A stretch of DNA of 33,146 nucleotides from UBA8106 sp913052135 (GTDB lineage Bacteria; Acidobacteriota; Vicinamibacteria; Vicinamibacterales; UBA823), in contig CAJXDY010000025.1 in NCBI GenBank assembly GCA_913052135.1, forward strand, positions 1 through 33,146, given 5' to 3'. The notes under the pieces are model-generated. The model was given only the letters and a program-made list of their open reading frames with translations, was not told the DNA's origin and made no database searches. Positions 8,389-17,145 of the stretch are shown here, piece by piece; position 1 is the stretch's first letter, and the number at the start of each line of letters is the position of its first letter. Position numbers and translations under genes: made by a program.

Positions 8389-9789
8389 TTAACTATCAAC
8401 CCGCCTTGTAACTAAACTGACACTTATCAGCGTAAAAATCGACAAGGTCAGCGCCGGATATATCGTTTGGAACCCAAACGGATAAGTTGCCACACCGTCC
8501 ACTGCACGTGCCATGCCTATGATCTCCCAAACAAGGGTAGTTACAATGCCAATGCCGATCGACGCTACCCCACCCAGCCTAGTCGCACGAGGCCAAACGA
8601 AAGCCGCCAACAACGCCGGCGTGATACTTGCTCCGTACATCGTATACGCCCATAACGCCATCGCCAGTATGGTAGGGAAAAAGTTACCTGCAACATAACC
8701 AATAACACCGATTGCTACCACCATCAAGCGTGTGTAAAGAAGAACTTGGGTGCCACTGACATCTGGATTAATAAATCTTTGATAGACATCATGCATCATA
8801 TTTGTTGCAGGCGTCAGCAAGAAGCTGTTTGCTGTTGATACAATAATGGCAGAGGCGCCACACACAAGCACAATACCTACAACTGTTGGAAGCGCTTGCA
8901 TGGCTACACTAATTACAATCGCCTCGGAGGCCTCCGTCCCTAATCCTACTATCGCCTGACTACCAAAGACTCCTATCGAAATAATTAGTGTCTCCACGAT
9001 GAGGGTGCCAGCAATCCAACCAACCACTGCCATCTTAGCGGCACGTGCGTCTTTCGCTGAAAAAAACTTCTGGTACATGTTCGCTTCGCCAAGCAGTAAA
9101 AACATCGTTGGGAAGAAAAGCGCTAGAGCTGTTTGTGGCGAGAGGGAACCAAATAAGGAGACCTGATCAGGTCTCAATTGAGTGAGCGCGACCGATAAAC
9201 CACCGGCATCAGCAACAAGAAAGCCCCCAGCTAGCACAACACCGATGGTCATGATCGAGCCATTAACCACATCTAGATAGGCAATCGATAGCATGCCGGC
9301 CAGTGAGGTATAGATTACACAGAAAATTGCCGTAATTAAGGCGCCAGTCTTAGGATCAACACCAGCCAGTAGCTCCAACAACCTCCCACCACCACGAAAT
9401 TGATATGCGGCGATTGTCGAATAGGCTATTACGGTGGTCACTGTGCCCAATACTCGCGCCGCTGGACCGTACCGAAGTTCAAGAATATCTGGAACTGTGT
9501 ATTGGGCAATATTGCGAACACGTGGTGCAATCCAATAGATAAGTGCAATTCCAACCCAGGCCCCCGCTGATTGCCAAAGTGCTGCAAACCCTACACGATA
9601 ACCTAGACCTGCACCTGCAAATAAACTGCCAGACCCAATCCAAGTCGAAAGCAAGGTAAATACAAGTACGTGTGCAGGCAAGCTTCGACCAGCTACAAGA
9701 AAGTCATCTCCGGTCCGAATCTTGCGACTTCCCCAGATGCTACCAACCACAAGGAGTCCAAGGTAAGTGATGACCGCTAACAGATACAT
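8389..9789 (-). CDS. Sodium:solute symporter (SSS family)
   Basis: A 466-aa polytopic membrane protein, almost wholly hydrophobic with about 12-13 transmembrane segments. It matches the SSS family (PutP/PanF/SGLT) from the N-terminal GDDFLVAGRSLPAHV (the conserved 'fflAGRslp' region) through LSTWIGSGSLFAGAGLGYRVG and on to YSTIAAYQFRGGG. It would import a small solute with Na+. The ligand cannot be inferred: family members carry amino acids, pantothenate, sugars, urea or carboxylates. It is 21 bases upstream of the radical SAM selenoprotein on the same strand, so it may supply or recover that pathway's substrate. ATG 9789 is the start, with no clear Shine-Dalgarno. The 126 bases between it and the gene at 9916 show nothing recognisable. 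Confidence 0.9.
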   Translation of the reverse strand: MYLLAVITYLGLLVVGSIWGSRKIRTGDDFLVAGRSLPAHVLVFTLLSTWIGSGSLFAGAGLGYRVGFAALWQSAGAWVGIALIYWIAPRVRNIAQYTVPDILELRYGPAARVLGTVTTVIAYSTIAAYQFRGGGRLLELLAGVDPKTGALITAIFCVIYTSLAGMLSIAYLDVVNGSIMTIGVVLAGGFLVADAGGLSVALTQLRPDQVSLFGSLSPQTALALFFPTMFLLLGEANMYQKFFSAKDARAAKMAVVGWIAGTLIVETLIISIGVFGSQAIVGLGTEASEAIVISVAMQALPTVVGIVLVCGASAIIVSTANSFLLTPATNMMHDVYQRFINPDVSGTQVLLYTRLMVVAIGVIGYVAGNFFPTILAMALWAYTMYGASITPALLAAFVWPRATRLGGVASIGIGIVTTLVWEIIGMARAVDGVATYPFGFQTIYPALTLSIFTLISVSLVTRRVDS

Positions 9790-9915
9790 TTATTCAGAAA
9801 CTAGAGTTCGGAAAGAAATGTGGCCACGTGTAACCAAAACTACTGTACTAATCCGTCTCTAAAAGTCTAAAAGGTAGGTTCACGAACGCAGTTTACACGC
9901 TCAGGAAAGAAAACC

Positions 9916-10230
9916 TCAGTCCAGATCGAAGTCTCGTTCTGGGCGAGTCACTGGCTCCTTACTGGCTTGTCGAAGTGCTTCCTCAAATCGTTTAGATAAC
10001 GCGTCACCTCGAGTTCGTTCCTTACTTACTGATTGTTCGAAGGCTGCCTCACGTTGAGCCGCCTCCTCAGCAAGTATGCGCTCTGCGTCGCTCAATTCTC
10101 GCTTATTGGCACGCTTAGGCTCTTCATGAGACACGATACGCCTAAGGTTGAGATCTATCGTCAGAAGCGAGCCACACAATGGACAGTCAAGCGTGACTTC
10201 GGAATCAAGTTTTGCCATTTCACAAATCAC
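9916..10230 (-). CDS. Small CxxC (zinc-ribbon-like) hypothetical protein
   Basis: A product of about 104 aa with a single N-terminal CPLCG knuckle in a strand context (EVTLDCPLCGSLLTIDLN). A long charged, probably helical/coiled-coil C-terminal half follows (LSDAERILAEEAAQREAAFEQ..., ending DFDLD). It resembles small zinc-ribbon proteins but has only one clear Cys pair, so metal binding might need a dimer. The GTG at 10230 overlaps the TlpA-like gene stop (GTGA), suggesting coupling. ATG 10218 (MAKLDSEV...) is an equally reasonable start. No specific function is recognised. Confidence 0.65.
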   Translation of the reverse strand: MICEMAKLDSEVTLDCPLCGSLLTIDLNLRRIVSHEEPKRANKRELSDAERILAEEAAQREAAFEQSVSKERTRGDALSKRFEEALRQASKEPVTRPERDFDLD

Positions 10231-10784
10231 AGTAAGGCACGAATTTCCCGTGCAGCCTGCTCCTTAGTAACAAGTCCTGTATGAGTTTTACAAAGCGTGC
10301 CATCACGTGCAATATAAAACGTTACTGGGATGCCCCACACAGGACCAAAAGAATCTTGAACATCGTGACGACCTAGGCCAACAAGAATAGGGTAATTAAT
10401 CTGATACTCCTCGGCAAACGGTTTAAGCTTTTCAATCGGGTCGTCAACTGACAAACCAAGCACGACCAATCCTTCGTCACCATATTCTTCTTGCAGTTCA
10501 ACGAAACCAGGAATTTCAACCTTGCAAGGTCCACACCAAGTCGCCCAAAAATTAAAAAGAATGACCTTGCCTTTGTACGACGAAAGCTTTACTTCATCTC
10601 CGTTCATATCCTGAAGGGTAAAGCTTAAATCACTCGGTCGTGCATCAGGATCACACGTGGCACCAGTCACATCGTTGGTTCCCAATGACCTCGCCATTGG
10701 AATATCGAAACCAAGGAACACTGGAACCGTTAATGACGCCAGCACCAATGCACCTGCACCCGCAGTAATCCATCGCCAAGTCAT
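10227..10784 (-). CDS. TlpA/ResA-like thioredoxin-fold protein, membrane-anchored
   Basis: A 185-aa protein with an N-terminal hydrophobic anchor or signal (residues 5-27). The thioredoxin-like AhpC/TSA-Redoxin domain begins SDLSFTLQDMNGDEVKLSSYKGKVILFNFWATWCGPCK. The redox pair is Cys84-Cys87 (WCGPC). A cis-proline region (WGIPVTFYIARDGTL) follows. Such proteins reduce disulfides outside the cytoplasmic membrane, for example in cytochrome c maturation. A second Cys pair (C44, C165) is outside the active site. AAGGAT lies eight bases before ATG 10784. It overlaps the downstream CxxC protein gene by four bases. Confidence 0.88.
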   Translation of the reverse strand: MTWRWITAGAGALVLASLTVPVFLGFDIPMARSLGTNDVTGATCDPDARPSDLSFTLQDMNGDEVKLSSYKGKVILFNFWATWCGPCKVEIPGFVELQEEYGDEGLVVLGLSVDDPIEKLKPFAEEYQINYPILVGLGRHDVQDSFGPVWGIPVTFYIARDGTLCKTHTGLVTKEQAAREIRALL

Positions 10785-11194
10785 GGTCGTATCCTTAGAG
10801 TAAATTTTTCAGCCGACATTGGCTAGTCCAACCAATACTTTCACGGTCACTGAAACATGCAACGAATTTGGTTATTGTTCACCTAATCGATGTTCTTTGG
10901 TGGTTCCAGTTAGCCATGCCCTTTCGCACCAGATTACCGCGACCAGCCTCATAATCACAAGCTTCTTGACCAATTGCTGAGCGCTAGAACCATAGAAACC
11001 AAACAGCAGTCCTCCGTTCAGTTTGTTGAAAAATAGATTCGGGTTCACTGTGTTTGACCGAAAATATAACTCAGAATCACGACCAAATGTCCGTATTATG
11101 AGTAAAATGCACAACCATTGCAGTGCCTCAACTAGGACTGTAATATGTCGGAGTTAACTATCTCTTTTACTCGGCCATAACTGAGGAAAATCTG
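10785..11194. other. 410-base intergenic region
   Basis: No convincing gene, tRNA or repeat is visible. An 80-codon minus-strand reading (10872-11114, TTG start) has no Shine-Dalgarno or family-like sequence and is not called. The region must hold promoters for the divergent TlpA-like gene and the large plus-strand gene. A weak candidate for the latter is TTGCAG (11118-11123), a 17-base spacer, and TAATAT (11141-11146). GAGG about 10 bases before ATG 11195 is a plausible Shine-Dalgarno. Confidence 0.4.
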
Positions 11195-14100
11195 ATGCAG
11201 AAACGCAACGGTAATCACCTGCTCGCATTCCTGGGCATCCTTATCCTTGTGTACTTTACGGGATTCGGCCAGGTCACCGCTGCTAATGCACAATCACGGT
11301 ACATGCCTTACCATGGAAAGAACCGTGTCAAATACGACAATTTCAAATGGCACATCTATGCGACCGACCACTTCGAAATTTTTTATTACCCCGAACTAGA
11401 GCAACATCTTGAGCGCGTTGCTGGCTATGCCGAAAGCGCCTACCAATTAGTAAGTTCGGACCTAAGGCACGATTTAGCCTTCCAGATTCCGCTTGTACTT
11501 TTCAAGACACATAGCGAATTCCAGCAGCAAAACGTCTTACCAGCCGATATCCCTGAAGGCATCGCGGCATTCGCGGAACCGCTCCGCAACCGAATGGTAT
11601 TGCCAATTGATGAACCACCTGACGAACTGTACAGACTAATAGTGCACGAACTCACTCATATATTTGAGTTCGACATCATCCCTCAATCGATCCTCGGACA
11701 AAGTATGCCGCTTTGGGTGGCCGAAGGTCTTGCGGACTACATCCCAGGTGTTTGGGATCCCCTTGATTTAATGATGGTCCGAGATGCAGCTGTTGCGGAC
11801 ATTATTCCAAGAATGACTGTGCCCGATGAATTCTTTGGTTTTACCAGTCCTCGACTTCCGTACAATCTCGGTCATGCGGCCTTTGAGTTCATGGAATCAC
11901 GCTGGGGAAAACAAGGAATCCGAGAATTCTTATTCGCGCTGCGTTCCAACATCGTTGGCGGTGGTAGTGACCCCTACATGGAAGCAACAGACTTGACCGC
12001 TGAAGACTGGGATCGTGAATTTTCACAATACATCAGAGACCGATTTCTTGCATTTCGAGACAAAGAACGTCCTGAGGTTTACGGTCGCAACCTTGCTCCA
12101 GACCCTCGTGACTCGCCTTATGTGGCGGCTTACAGCATTGAACCATCGCCATCAGGCGAGTTACTGGCAGCCGTCGTAACAAACCGCAAGGATCAAGAGT
12201 TGGATATTATTTTGATCTCCATTCAAGACGGATCGGTTATTCGTAATCTGACTCCGGGTTTTTCACAGGATTCCGGTTACGATTACATCTCAATTCCTGG
12301 GGCTCGCTGGACTACGGTGCCCTGGATGTCCTGGTCACCTACCGGTGATAATTTGGCGTACTTTGTTAGAAAAGGTAAGCACAAGACTTTAATTGTACGT
12401 AATGTATTGACTAGTCGGATCGAGCGACGTTTCGATATGCAAATGGTCGACGAGCCTGAGTCTCCTGCTTTCAGTCCAACCTCGCAACAGATAGCTTTTT
12501 CAGCGTTGGAAAACGCCATCGGCGACATCTACCTGCTGGACTTGAACAGCGGTAATGTTACAAATTTAACAAATGATAATTTCGCCGCTTACGCTCCCAC
12601 GTTTGCTCCTGACGGCTCTTCGCTTGTTTATCTCGCTCGCGTGAGCGGCAACAACAAGTTGTTTCATTTGGATTTAAGCACCGGAGAAAAAACACAGCTC
12701 ACTTTTGGAGCGCACGACGAAACAGCAGCACGCTTCTTGAATGCGGACACTCTGGTATTTTCGTCTACCGCAACCGACCCTACACAGCCAATAGACCCAG
12801 ATATCGCTCGCAACGGCAATATTTTTAACATTTGGACGCTCTCGCTATCGACAGGATTACTCAAGCAACACACGGATACCGTGACGGGAAACGTGTCCAC
12901 GGTGCCCATCAATGCTGTGGACTCTGACTCAAAGGTCGGATTTGTCGCGTATTTTAAAGGCAATTACAGTGTACATACGATGAATTTGGAGACGTCGATC
13001 ACTGAAGTCGCTTCCTCAGATTTCGGTGCCCCAGGTCCTATCTTTGATTTCCAAGCACCACTGACCCACACATTAATCGTTGACAATGCACGGCGGAAGG
13101 GCACCTTTGAAAAATTATTCATGGATGGCCGGCCACCCATTAACTTCGGTGTTAGCAGTAGCGGCGATATATTGGGGGGCTCCCAGCTAAGTTTTACAGA
13201 CTTACTAGGTGAGCAGCAGTTCAACATGTTTGCCGTTTCAATCGCTCAGTACCGAACTGCATCATTTTCATATGCCAATCTCTCGAAACGGTTGCAATGG
13301 GGCGCACAAGCCTTTACACAAACGCAATTCTTTTTCACGCCAGGCTACTCTCAGTACTCGACGTTCGATTTCTTGACACGTGACCAAGCAGTTGCAACGC
13401 AGACCATGCGAGGCGCAACCGTGTTTGGGATTTATCCCTTTAGCCGCTTCCGCCGGCTGGAGCTCTCAGCTGGGTTTTACCATTCCTTGGAAAACTGGGA
13501 CGATCCATCAGTGCAGACTGCTAACCAGGCTTTTCTTAGCAATGAATTTGGCGTGGAACTTTTTCGAGATGGTCTATTCGCGCCGATTACGGCTACCTAC
13601 GTCCAGGAGACAACCGTATTCCGAGAATTCGGACCACTGGCAGGCAATACTGTACGGATTTCTTTTACAGAGTCGCCAAAACTTGGTAACACCTTATCTC
13701 AACGTAGTGTCGACGCCGACGCACGTTACTATTTTCGTCTGGGCGACACTGGACTACTGGCATTTCGTGCCCGGGGCTTTCAAAGTTGGGGCGATTATCC
13801 AGACTTTACCTTTTTCGGTGGTAACTCTGAAATGCGTGGCTACGAATATCTAGAATTCATTGGCCACAAGGCATTTTTTGCAAACGTGGAACTTCGCTTC
13901 CCCCTGGTCACAGCCATGGCGACCCCCATTGGCATACTTGGTGGGATCAGAGGCACATTTTTTTTCAACATAGGGGCCGCCGCAATCAACAACCAACCGT
14001 TCACACCCTACACATCTGACCCTGAACAGGTGTCTCCAGTAATGGGGGTCCTTACTGATCCGAACACCGGCTTACTGACACCAATTCGTGCTAATCCTAT

Positions 14101-14308
14101 GACCGTGAGCGGTTTTAGATTAAAAGATGCCCGGGCATCCTATGGGTTTGGACTACAGACCATGGCACTCGGGTTTCCCATTCACTTCGATTGGTCGTGG
14201 CGTACACTGTTCAACGAAACTTGGGAAAATATGCTCTTTGGTGGATTTACTGGTGGTGAGGCTTTTCGACGAGCAAAATTTGACGTGTGGATTGGTTACG
14301 ATTTCTAG
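11195..14308 (+). CDS. Metallopeptidase / TolB-like propeller / outer-membrane beta-barrel fusion
   Basis: A 1037-aa predicted exported protein. Residues 1-33 form a signal peptide (hydrophobic core AFLGILILVYFTGFG). Residues 40-270 look like a gluzincin (peptidase MA-like) domain with HELTH at 151-155 and the third zinc ligand likely Glu177 in LWVAEGLADY. From about 300 to 640 there are PD40/WD40-like beta-propeller repeats of TolB type (for example SPTGDNLAYFV, SPTSQQIAFSALE, APDGSSLVYLARV). From about 690 to the end there is an alternating-strand barrel resembling the BamA/TamA surface-antigen domain, ending in an aromatic residue (WIGYDF), typical for outer-membrane insertion. Domain assignment is by eye. 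Function is unknown; a surface or periplasmic peptidase is possible. Confidence 0.8.
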   Translation: MQKRNGNHLLAFLGILILVYFTGFGQVTAANAQSRYMPYHGKNRVKYDNFKWHIYATDHFEIFYYPELEQHLERVAGYAESAYQLVSSDLRHDLAFQIPLVLFKTHSEFQQQNVLPADIPEGIAAFAEPLRNRMVLPIDEPPDELYRLIVHELTHIFEFDIIPQSILGQSMPLWVAEGLADYIPGVWDPLDLMMVRDAAVADIIPRMTVPDEFFGFTSPRLPYNLGHAAFEFMESRWGKQGIREFLFALRSNIVGGGSDPYMEATDLTAEDWDREFSQYIRDRFLAFRDKERPEVYGRNLAPDPRDSPYVAAYSIEPSPSGELLAAVVTNRKDQELDIILISIQDGSVIRNLTPGFSQDSGYDYISIPGARWTTVPWMSWSPTGDNLAYFVRKGKHKTLIVRNVLTSRIERRFDMQMVDEPESPAFSPTSQQIAFSALENAIGDIYLLDLNSGNVTNLTNDNFAAYAPTFAPDGSSLVYLARVSGNNKLFHLDLSTGEKTQLTFGAHDETAARFLNADTLVFSSTATDPTQPIDPDIARNGNIFNIWTLSLSTGLLKQHTDTVTGNVSTVPINAVDSDSKVGFVAYFKGNYSVHTMNLETSITEVASSDFGAPGPIFDFQAPLTHTLIVDNARRKGTFEKLFMDGRPPINFGVSSSGDILGGSQLSFTDLLGEQQFNMFAVSIAQYRTASFSYANLSKRLQWGAQAFTQTQFFFTPGYSQYSTFDFLTRDQAVATQTMRGATVFGIYPFSRFRRLELSAGFYHSLENWDDPSVQTANQAFLSNEFGVELFRDGLFAPITATYVQETTVFREFGPLAGNTVRISFTESPKLGNTLSQRSVDADARYYFRLGDTGLLAFRARGFQSWGDYPDFTFFGGNSEMRGYEYLEFIGHKAFFANVELRFPLVTAMATPIGILGGIRGTFFFNIGAAAINNQPFTPYTSDPEQVSPVMGVLTDPNTGLLTPIRANPMTVSGFRLKDARASYGFGLQTMALGFPIHFDWSWRTLFNETWENMLFGGFTGGEAFRRAKFDVWIGYDF

Positions 14309-14437
14309 GGTTCTATTGACACCGGAACAACGAAGTCCAAGACAATGACGACATCTGTTGAAATTTGTTCTCTAAGCATGTTGCTAGGCCAGTTCACTGG
14401 CACACATCGTTGGAAACGCTAGTTCTTCCTTGATACT

Positions 14438-14441
14438 GGAG
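14438..14441 (+). promoter_or_regulatory. Shine-Dalgarno deciding a TTG start
   Basis: GGAG lies seven bases upstream of TTG 14449. It supports this unusual start for the thioesterase, which would otherwise have to begin inside the conserved hotdog domain. Confidence 0.55.
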
Positions 14442-14448
14442 CGACCAT

Positions 14449-14955
14449 TTGACGAGCGACCACCAATCACCCAAACATCCAGCCGATTCTGCCACCGAAA
14501 CAGTCCACGTTGTACTACCGAACGACGCGAACCCGCTAGGGTTCATTCTCGGCGGTACAGTGATGCATCTAATTGATATGGCGGGAGCAATCACAAGCCA
14601 TCGCCATACTCATAGTCGAGTCGCAACTGTAGCAGTCGATAGTCTGGAATTCTTAAACCCGGTTAAAGTTGGTGACCAAATTATTTTACGGGCACGAATT
14701 ACCTGCGCATTTCGAACATCTTTAGAGGTTGCAGTTGAGGCTTGGTCTGAAGAGACGACTACAGGTGAGCGGCGCCTAACTAGCCGAGCATTTCTAACAT
14801 TTGTGGCTTTAAATCAGGATGGTCGACCAACTGATGTCCCGTCGCTTATTCTCGATAATGATGAGGACCGTCGCCGCGCCGAAGCTGCACAGGGAAGACG
14901 CACTGAACGCCTCAAAAAACGAGGAAATCTTGCATCTGAATCGTTTTCGATCTAG
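14449..14955 (+). CDS. Acyl-CoA thioesterase, hotdog fold (YciA/BACH type)
   Basis: A 168-aa hotdog-fold protein: HVVLPNDANPLGFILGGTVMHLIDMAGAITSHRHTHSRVATVAVDSLEF matches the acyl-CoA hydrolase signature, with the Asn/Asp in 'PNDAN..G.iLGG..m..iD' at the catalytic helix. It would hydrolyse acyl-CoA to free acid and CoA, as a single domain that oligomerises. The C-terminus is charged (EDRRRAEAAQGRRTERLKKRG), as in related enzymes. TTG 14449 is the start, supported by GGAG at 14438-14441. The stop directly abuts the convergent TPR/protease gene, leaving no intergenic space. Acyl-chain preference cannot be read. Confidence 0.85.
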   Translation: MTSDHQSPKHPADSATETVHVVLPNDANPLGFILGGTVMHLIDMAGAITSHRHTHSRVATVAVDSLEFLNPVKVGDQIILRARITCAFRTSLEVAVEAWSEETTTGERRLTSRAFLTFVALNQDGRPTDVPSLILDNDEDRRRAEAAQGRRTERLKKRGNLASESFSI

Positions 14956-16491
14956 CTAGTCTGACGAAACCGCTGCCGCAGACCGATGCGCTAGTCGAAT
15001 CACACTTTTATCAATATCAAAATCTACCAAATAGTGTTTTAGGAAATCGTGCCCAATAATACCGCCAAGTTCAAAACCTAGTAGAGCGCTAGGCGCATGT
15101 AAATCCAGCACAACCACCGGATAATTATTAAAACTGATCGACTCAAACATTAAATTCACGCCTGGTAACAAAAAAGCTTCTGGATCCCAACCCGAAGAAC
15201 CATACACTTTGAGAGGAAAACTCCTTGTCATAGGCTGGGTTTCAATAGTGCTTGCCACCGCTGCACTCAACGAAATGACCTCACCGCCTGTATCTACAAC
15301 GAAACTTGCATCTCTCTCATTGTTAATCTTTCCACGGACCGTCGCTAAACGATGGACTCGGAGCGGTAATTCAACATCTGCTTGAGAGGCATCGAGATGG
15401 CGCCCCAAGGTCAATCGGCGGCGATCATAGTCAATACGTATCGACAGTCCTGCTGCCAGGGGTGAAAAACTTTCAGTCTCTCGCCTGGGCATCCCGCCGA
15501 GTGGCGGATTCTTGATTAGGCTAGGTACGTTCTCAATGACAAGTGCACCAATCTGTAGGGAATCAATCCTTGCAAGTTGCAATCCACGAAATCCGACCTC
15601 GCCGACTCCTGCACTGAGCGTGTAGACAATTGGCTGGACACGGTGACGACGTGCAACTTCTTGCGAAAGTACAGTTTGCTCGGCACCTGTATCAACAACA
15701 AAATCAATTTCACGACCACCATTCACTTTTGCACGCACAACGATCTTCTCGCGCACTAATTTAAATGACACCGTATACAGCTGATCGGAGGAACCCGAAA
15801 CCATCGCAAATGGCGTTCGGTTACCAAAAGAACGCAAAAAACGAATCTGCGAACGGGACCAAGCGGCGCGCGCACTCCGATGCTTGGCAGGCAAAAGATT
15901 GACATAGTTGCCAAAAGCAATCGCCGATTCCTCAAACCGTTGCATTCTTTCGTAAATTGTACCGACCGTATGATGAAGCTCTGCGTCGCGAGGCAAGTAA
16001 CGAAGCGCGGCCTGGGCCGCATCCATAGCCTCTGACAATCGACCACGTGTTGCAAGTGACTTTGCAAGACCGTGATGTCCTCGGCCATCCCCTGGGTCGA
16101 GTACAAGTGCAGCTTGGTAGGCCTCCTCCGCCTCAGGAAACAGTCCCCGCGCCCATAAAGCATCGCCATATAATGCAACTGCCGCAGAGTTATCGGGTGC
16201 TGCACTATAGACTAAGAGGGCTTCATCGTATGCTTCACCAAATCTGGCTAAGCGGAGCATCGACATTACCGCACCCTGTCGTGCTCGAAAAAGTTGATTT
16301 ACTGTCGGCGTACCCCGTTTCGCTAACGTAAAAGCCTCGATGGCTTCGTTAAAGCGCTCCTCAGCGATCAGTAGGTTACCAAGTTGAAGTTGAATTTCGT
16401 TCAACGTAGAATCATCAGCTTTTCCGGCCATCACCGTCAGCGACACAAATAACAACATTATGCCAAGTAATAACCGGAGCTGGATACACAT
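14956..16491 (-). CDS. TPR protein with two retropepsin-like aspartyl protease domains
   Basis: A 511-aa exported protein: signal peptide 1-22, then several tetratricopeptide repeats (about 30-205: AEEAYQAALVLDPGDGRGHHGLAKSLA and similar). Two domains related to retroviral-type aspartyl proteases follow. The first has IDFVVDTGAEQTVLS (Asp267-Thr-Gly) and the second ASFVVDTGGEVISLS (Asp400-Thr-Gly). Single retropepsin domains need to dimerise to bring two Asp together. Here both are in one chain, as in pepsin. The likely location is the periplasm. I read the second domain as complete through IIGHDFLKHYLVDFD. Substrate and activity are unknown. The 177 bases upstream hold two inverted repeats. 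Confidence 0.85.
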   Translation of the reverse strand: MCIQLRLLLGIMLLFVSLTVMAGKADDSTLNEIQLQLGNLLIAEERFNEAIEAFTLAKRGTPTVNQLFRARQGAVMSMLRLARFGEAYDEALLVYSAAPDNSAAVALYGDALWARGLFPEAEEAYQAALVLDPGDGRGHHGLAKSLATRGRLSEAMDAAQAALRYLPRDAELHHTVGTIYERMQRFEESAIAFGNYVNLLPAKHRSARAAWSRSQIRFLRSFGNRTPFAMVSGSSDQLYTVSFKLVREKIVVRAKVNGGREIDFVVDTGAEQTVLSQEVARRHRVQPIVYTLSAGVGEVGFRGLQLARIDSLQIGALVIENVPSLIKNPPLGGMPRRETESFSPLAAGLSIRIDYDRRRLTLGRHLDASQADVELPLRVHRLATVRGKINNERDASFVVDTGGEVISLSAAVASTIETQPMTRSFPLKVYGSSGWDPEAFLLPGVNLMFESISFNNYPVVVLDLHAPSALLGFELGGIIGHDFLKHYLVDFDIDKSVIRLAHRSAAAVSSD

Positions 16492-16551
16492 ATGCTGACC
16501 CTGACAACTCTTCTAGAGAGTGTTCGACGTGGCCCAAAGAATCTAGTTCGA

Positions 16552-16592
16552 CAGGTATATGTTCTTCACTATACCTGCCCTAAAACTTTAGG
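16552..16592. repeat. Two adjacent inverted repeats upstream of the TPR/protease gene
   Basis: The first repeat is CAGGTATA (16552-16559) and TATACCTG (16570-16577), a perfect 8-bp inverted repeat with a 10-base spacer. Two bases on, CCTAAA-AC-TTTAGG (16579-16592) is a second perfect 6-bp palindrome. They lie between nuoI and the start of the TPR/protease gene at 16491. There is no T-run, so they are not a standard terminator. Dyad operator sites are possible but unproven. Confidence 0.5.
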
Positions 16593-16668
16593 ACCGGTTC
16601 AAAGTAATGCAGCTATTAAGGCTTGAGACTAAAAAGACTCGCAAAAAGCTTGAAGCGTTACCCGTGTG

Positions 16669-17145
16669 TTACCTTGTATAGTTCTCAATCGGCACGCCGT
16701 CGTACATTTCATCGACGCGTAAGATCTGCAAGTCCCGATTATAGCTGCCTAATTCGTAGTCTTCGCTCATAATCAACGCCTTGACAGGCTTGGTGGGACA
16801 CACTTCAGAACACAATCCGCAAAAACTGCAGCGAGACAGATTGAAGTCGAAGTAATCAAGAACCTTAATCTTTAAACCTGGTTCACGATGCCCACCAAGA
16901 TCAATGAGATCGTCGGGACAGGCTTTAGCGCATTGGTCACAAACAATACACGTCTGGGCGCCTGATTCCGGCTCTACCTGTAATCGTATTAATCCTCGAA
17001 ATCTCGGTGCAACAGGTCGACGCTCGGCTGGGTACTGAAATGTGAAGGCCGGTTGGGGCGTGTACTTTAGGGTCACCAACATTCCCTTCAGAAGGTCAAT
17101 TAAAAAAATTGTTTGGAAAAATTTTAAAATTTTCTGCACGATCAC
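16669..17145 (-). CDS. nuoI: NADH-quinone oxidoreductase subunit I (NuoI-like ferredoxin)
   Basis: A 158-aa NuoI homologue, the subunit of complex I carrying clusters N6a and N6b that passes electrons to NuoB. Two 4Fe-4S motifs are readable: CIVCDQCAKACP (Cys66, 69, 72, 76) and CSFCGLCSEVCP (106, 109, 112, 116). The N-terminus has a membrane-associating hydrophobic segment (FFQTIFLIDLLKGMLVTLKY), typical of NuoI. The start is GTG at 17145, overlapping the nuoB stop by one base (TAGTG). The two are translationally coupled. The rest of the complex I operon is not here. Confidence 0.92.
   Translation of the reverse strand: MIVQKILKFFQTIFLIDLLKGMLVTLKYTPQPAFTFQYPAERRPVAPRFRGLIRLQVEPESGAQTCIVCDQCAKACPDDLIDLGGHREPGLKIKVLDYFDFNLSRCSFCGLCSEVCPTKPVKALIMSEDYELGSYNRDLQILRVDEMYDGVPIENYTR

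Noticed and set aside
10227..10784. TlpA-like protein as the reductant of the Cys-Sec tail of the radical SAM protein
   Set aside because: TlpA-type domains face outward from the cytoplasmic membrane, whereas the radical SAM enzyme has no export signal; the two would be in different compartments.
10872..11114. An 80-codon minus-strand reading in the largest intergenic gap
   Set aside because: TTG start without a Shine-Dalgarno, composition like random translation (runs of hydrophobic and aromatic residues without motifs), and no family resemblance.
15516..15722. Same-strand reading inside the TPR/protease gene
   Set aside because: Shadow in another frame of a gene with clear TPR and DTG motifs.
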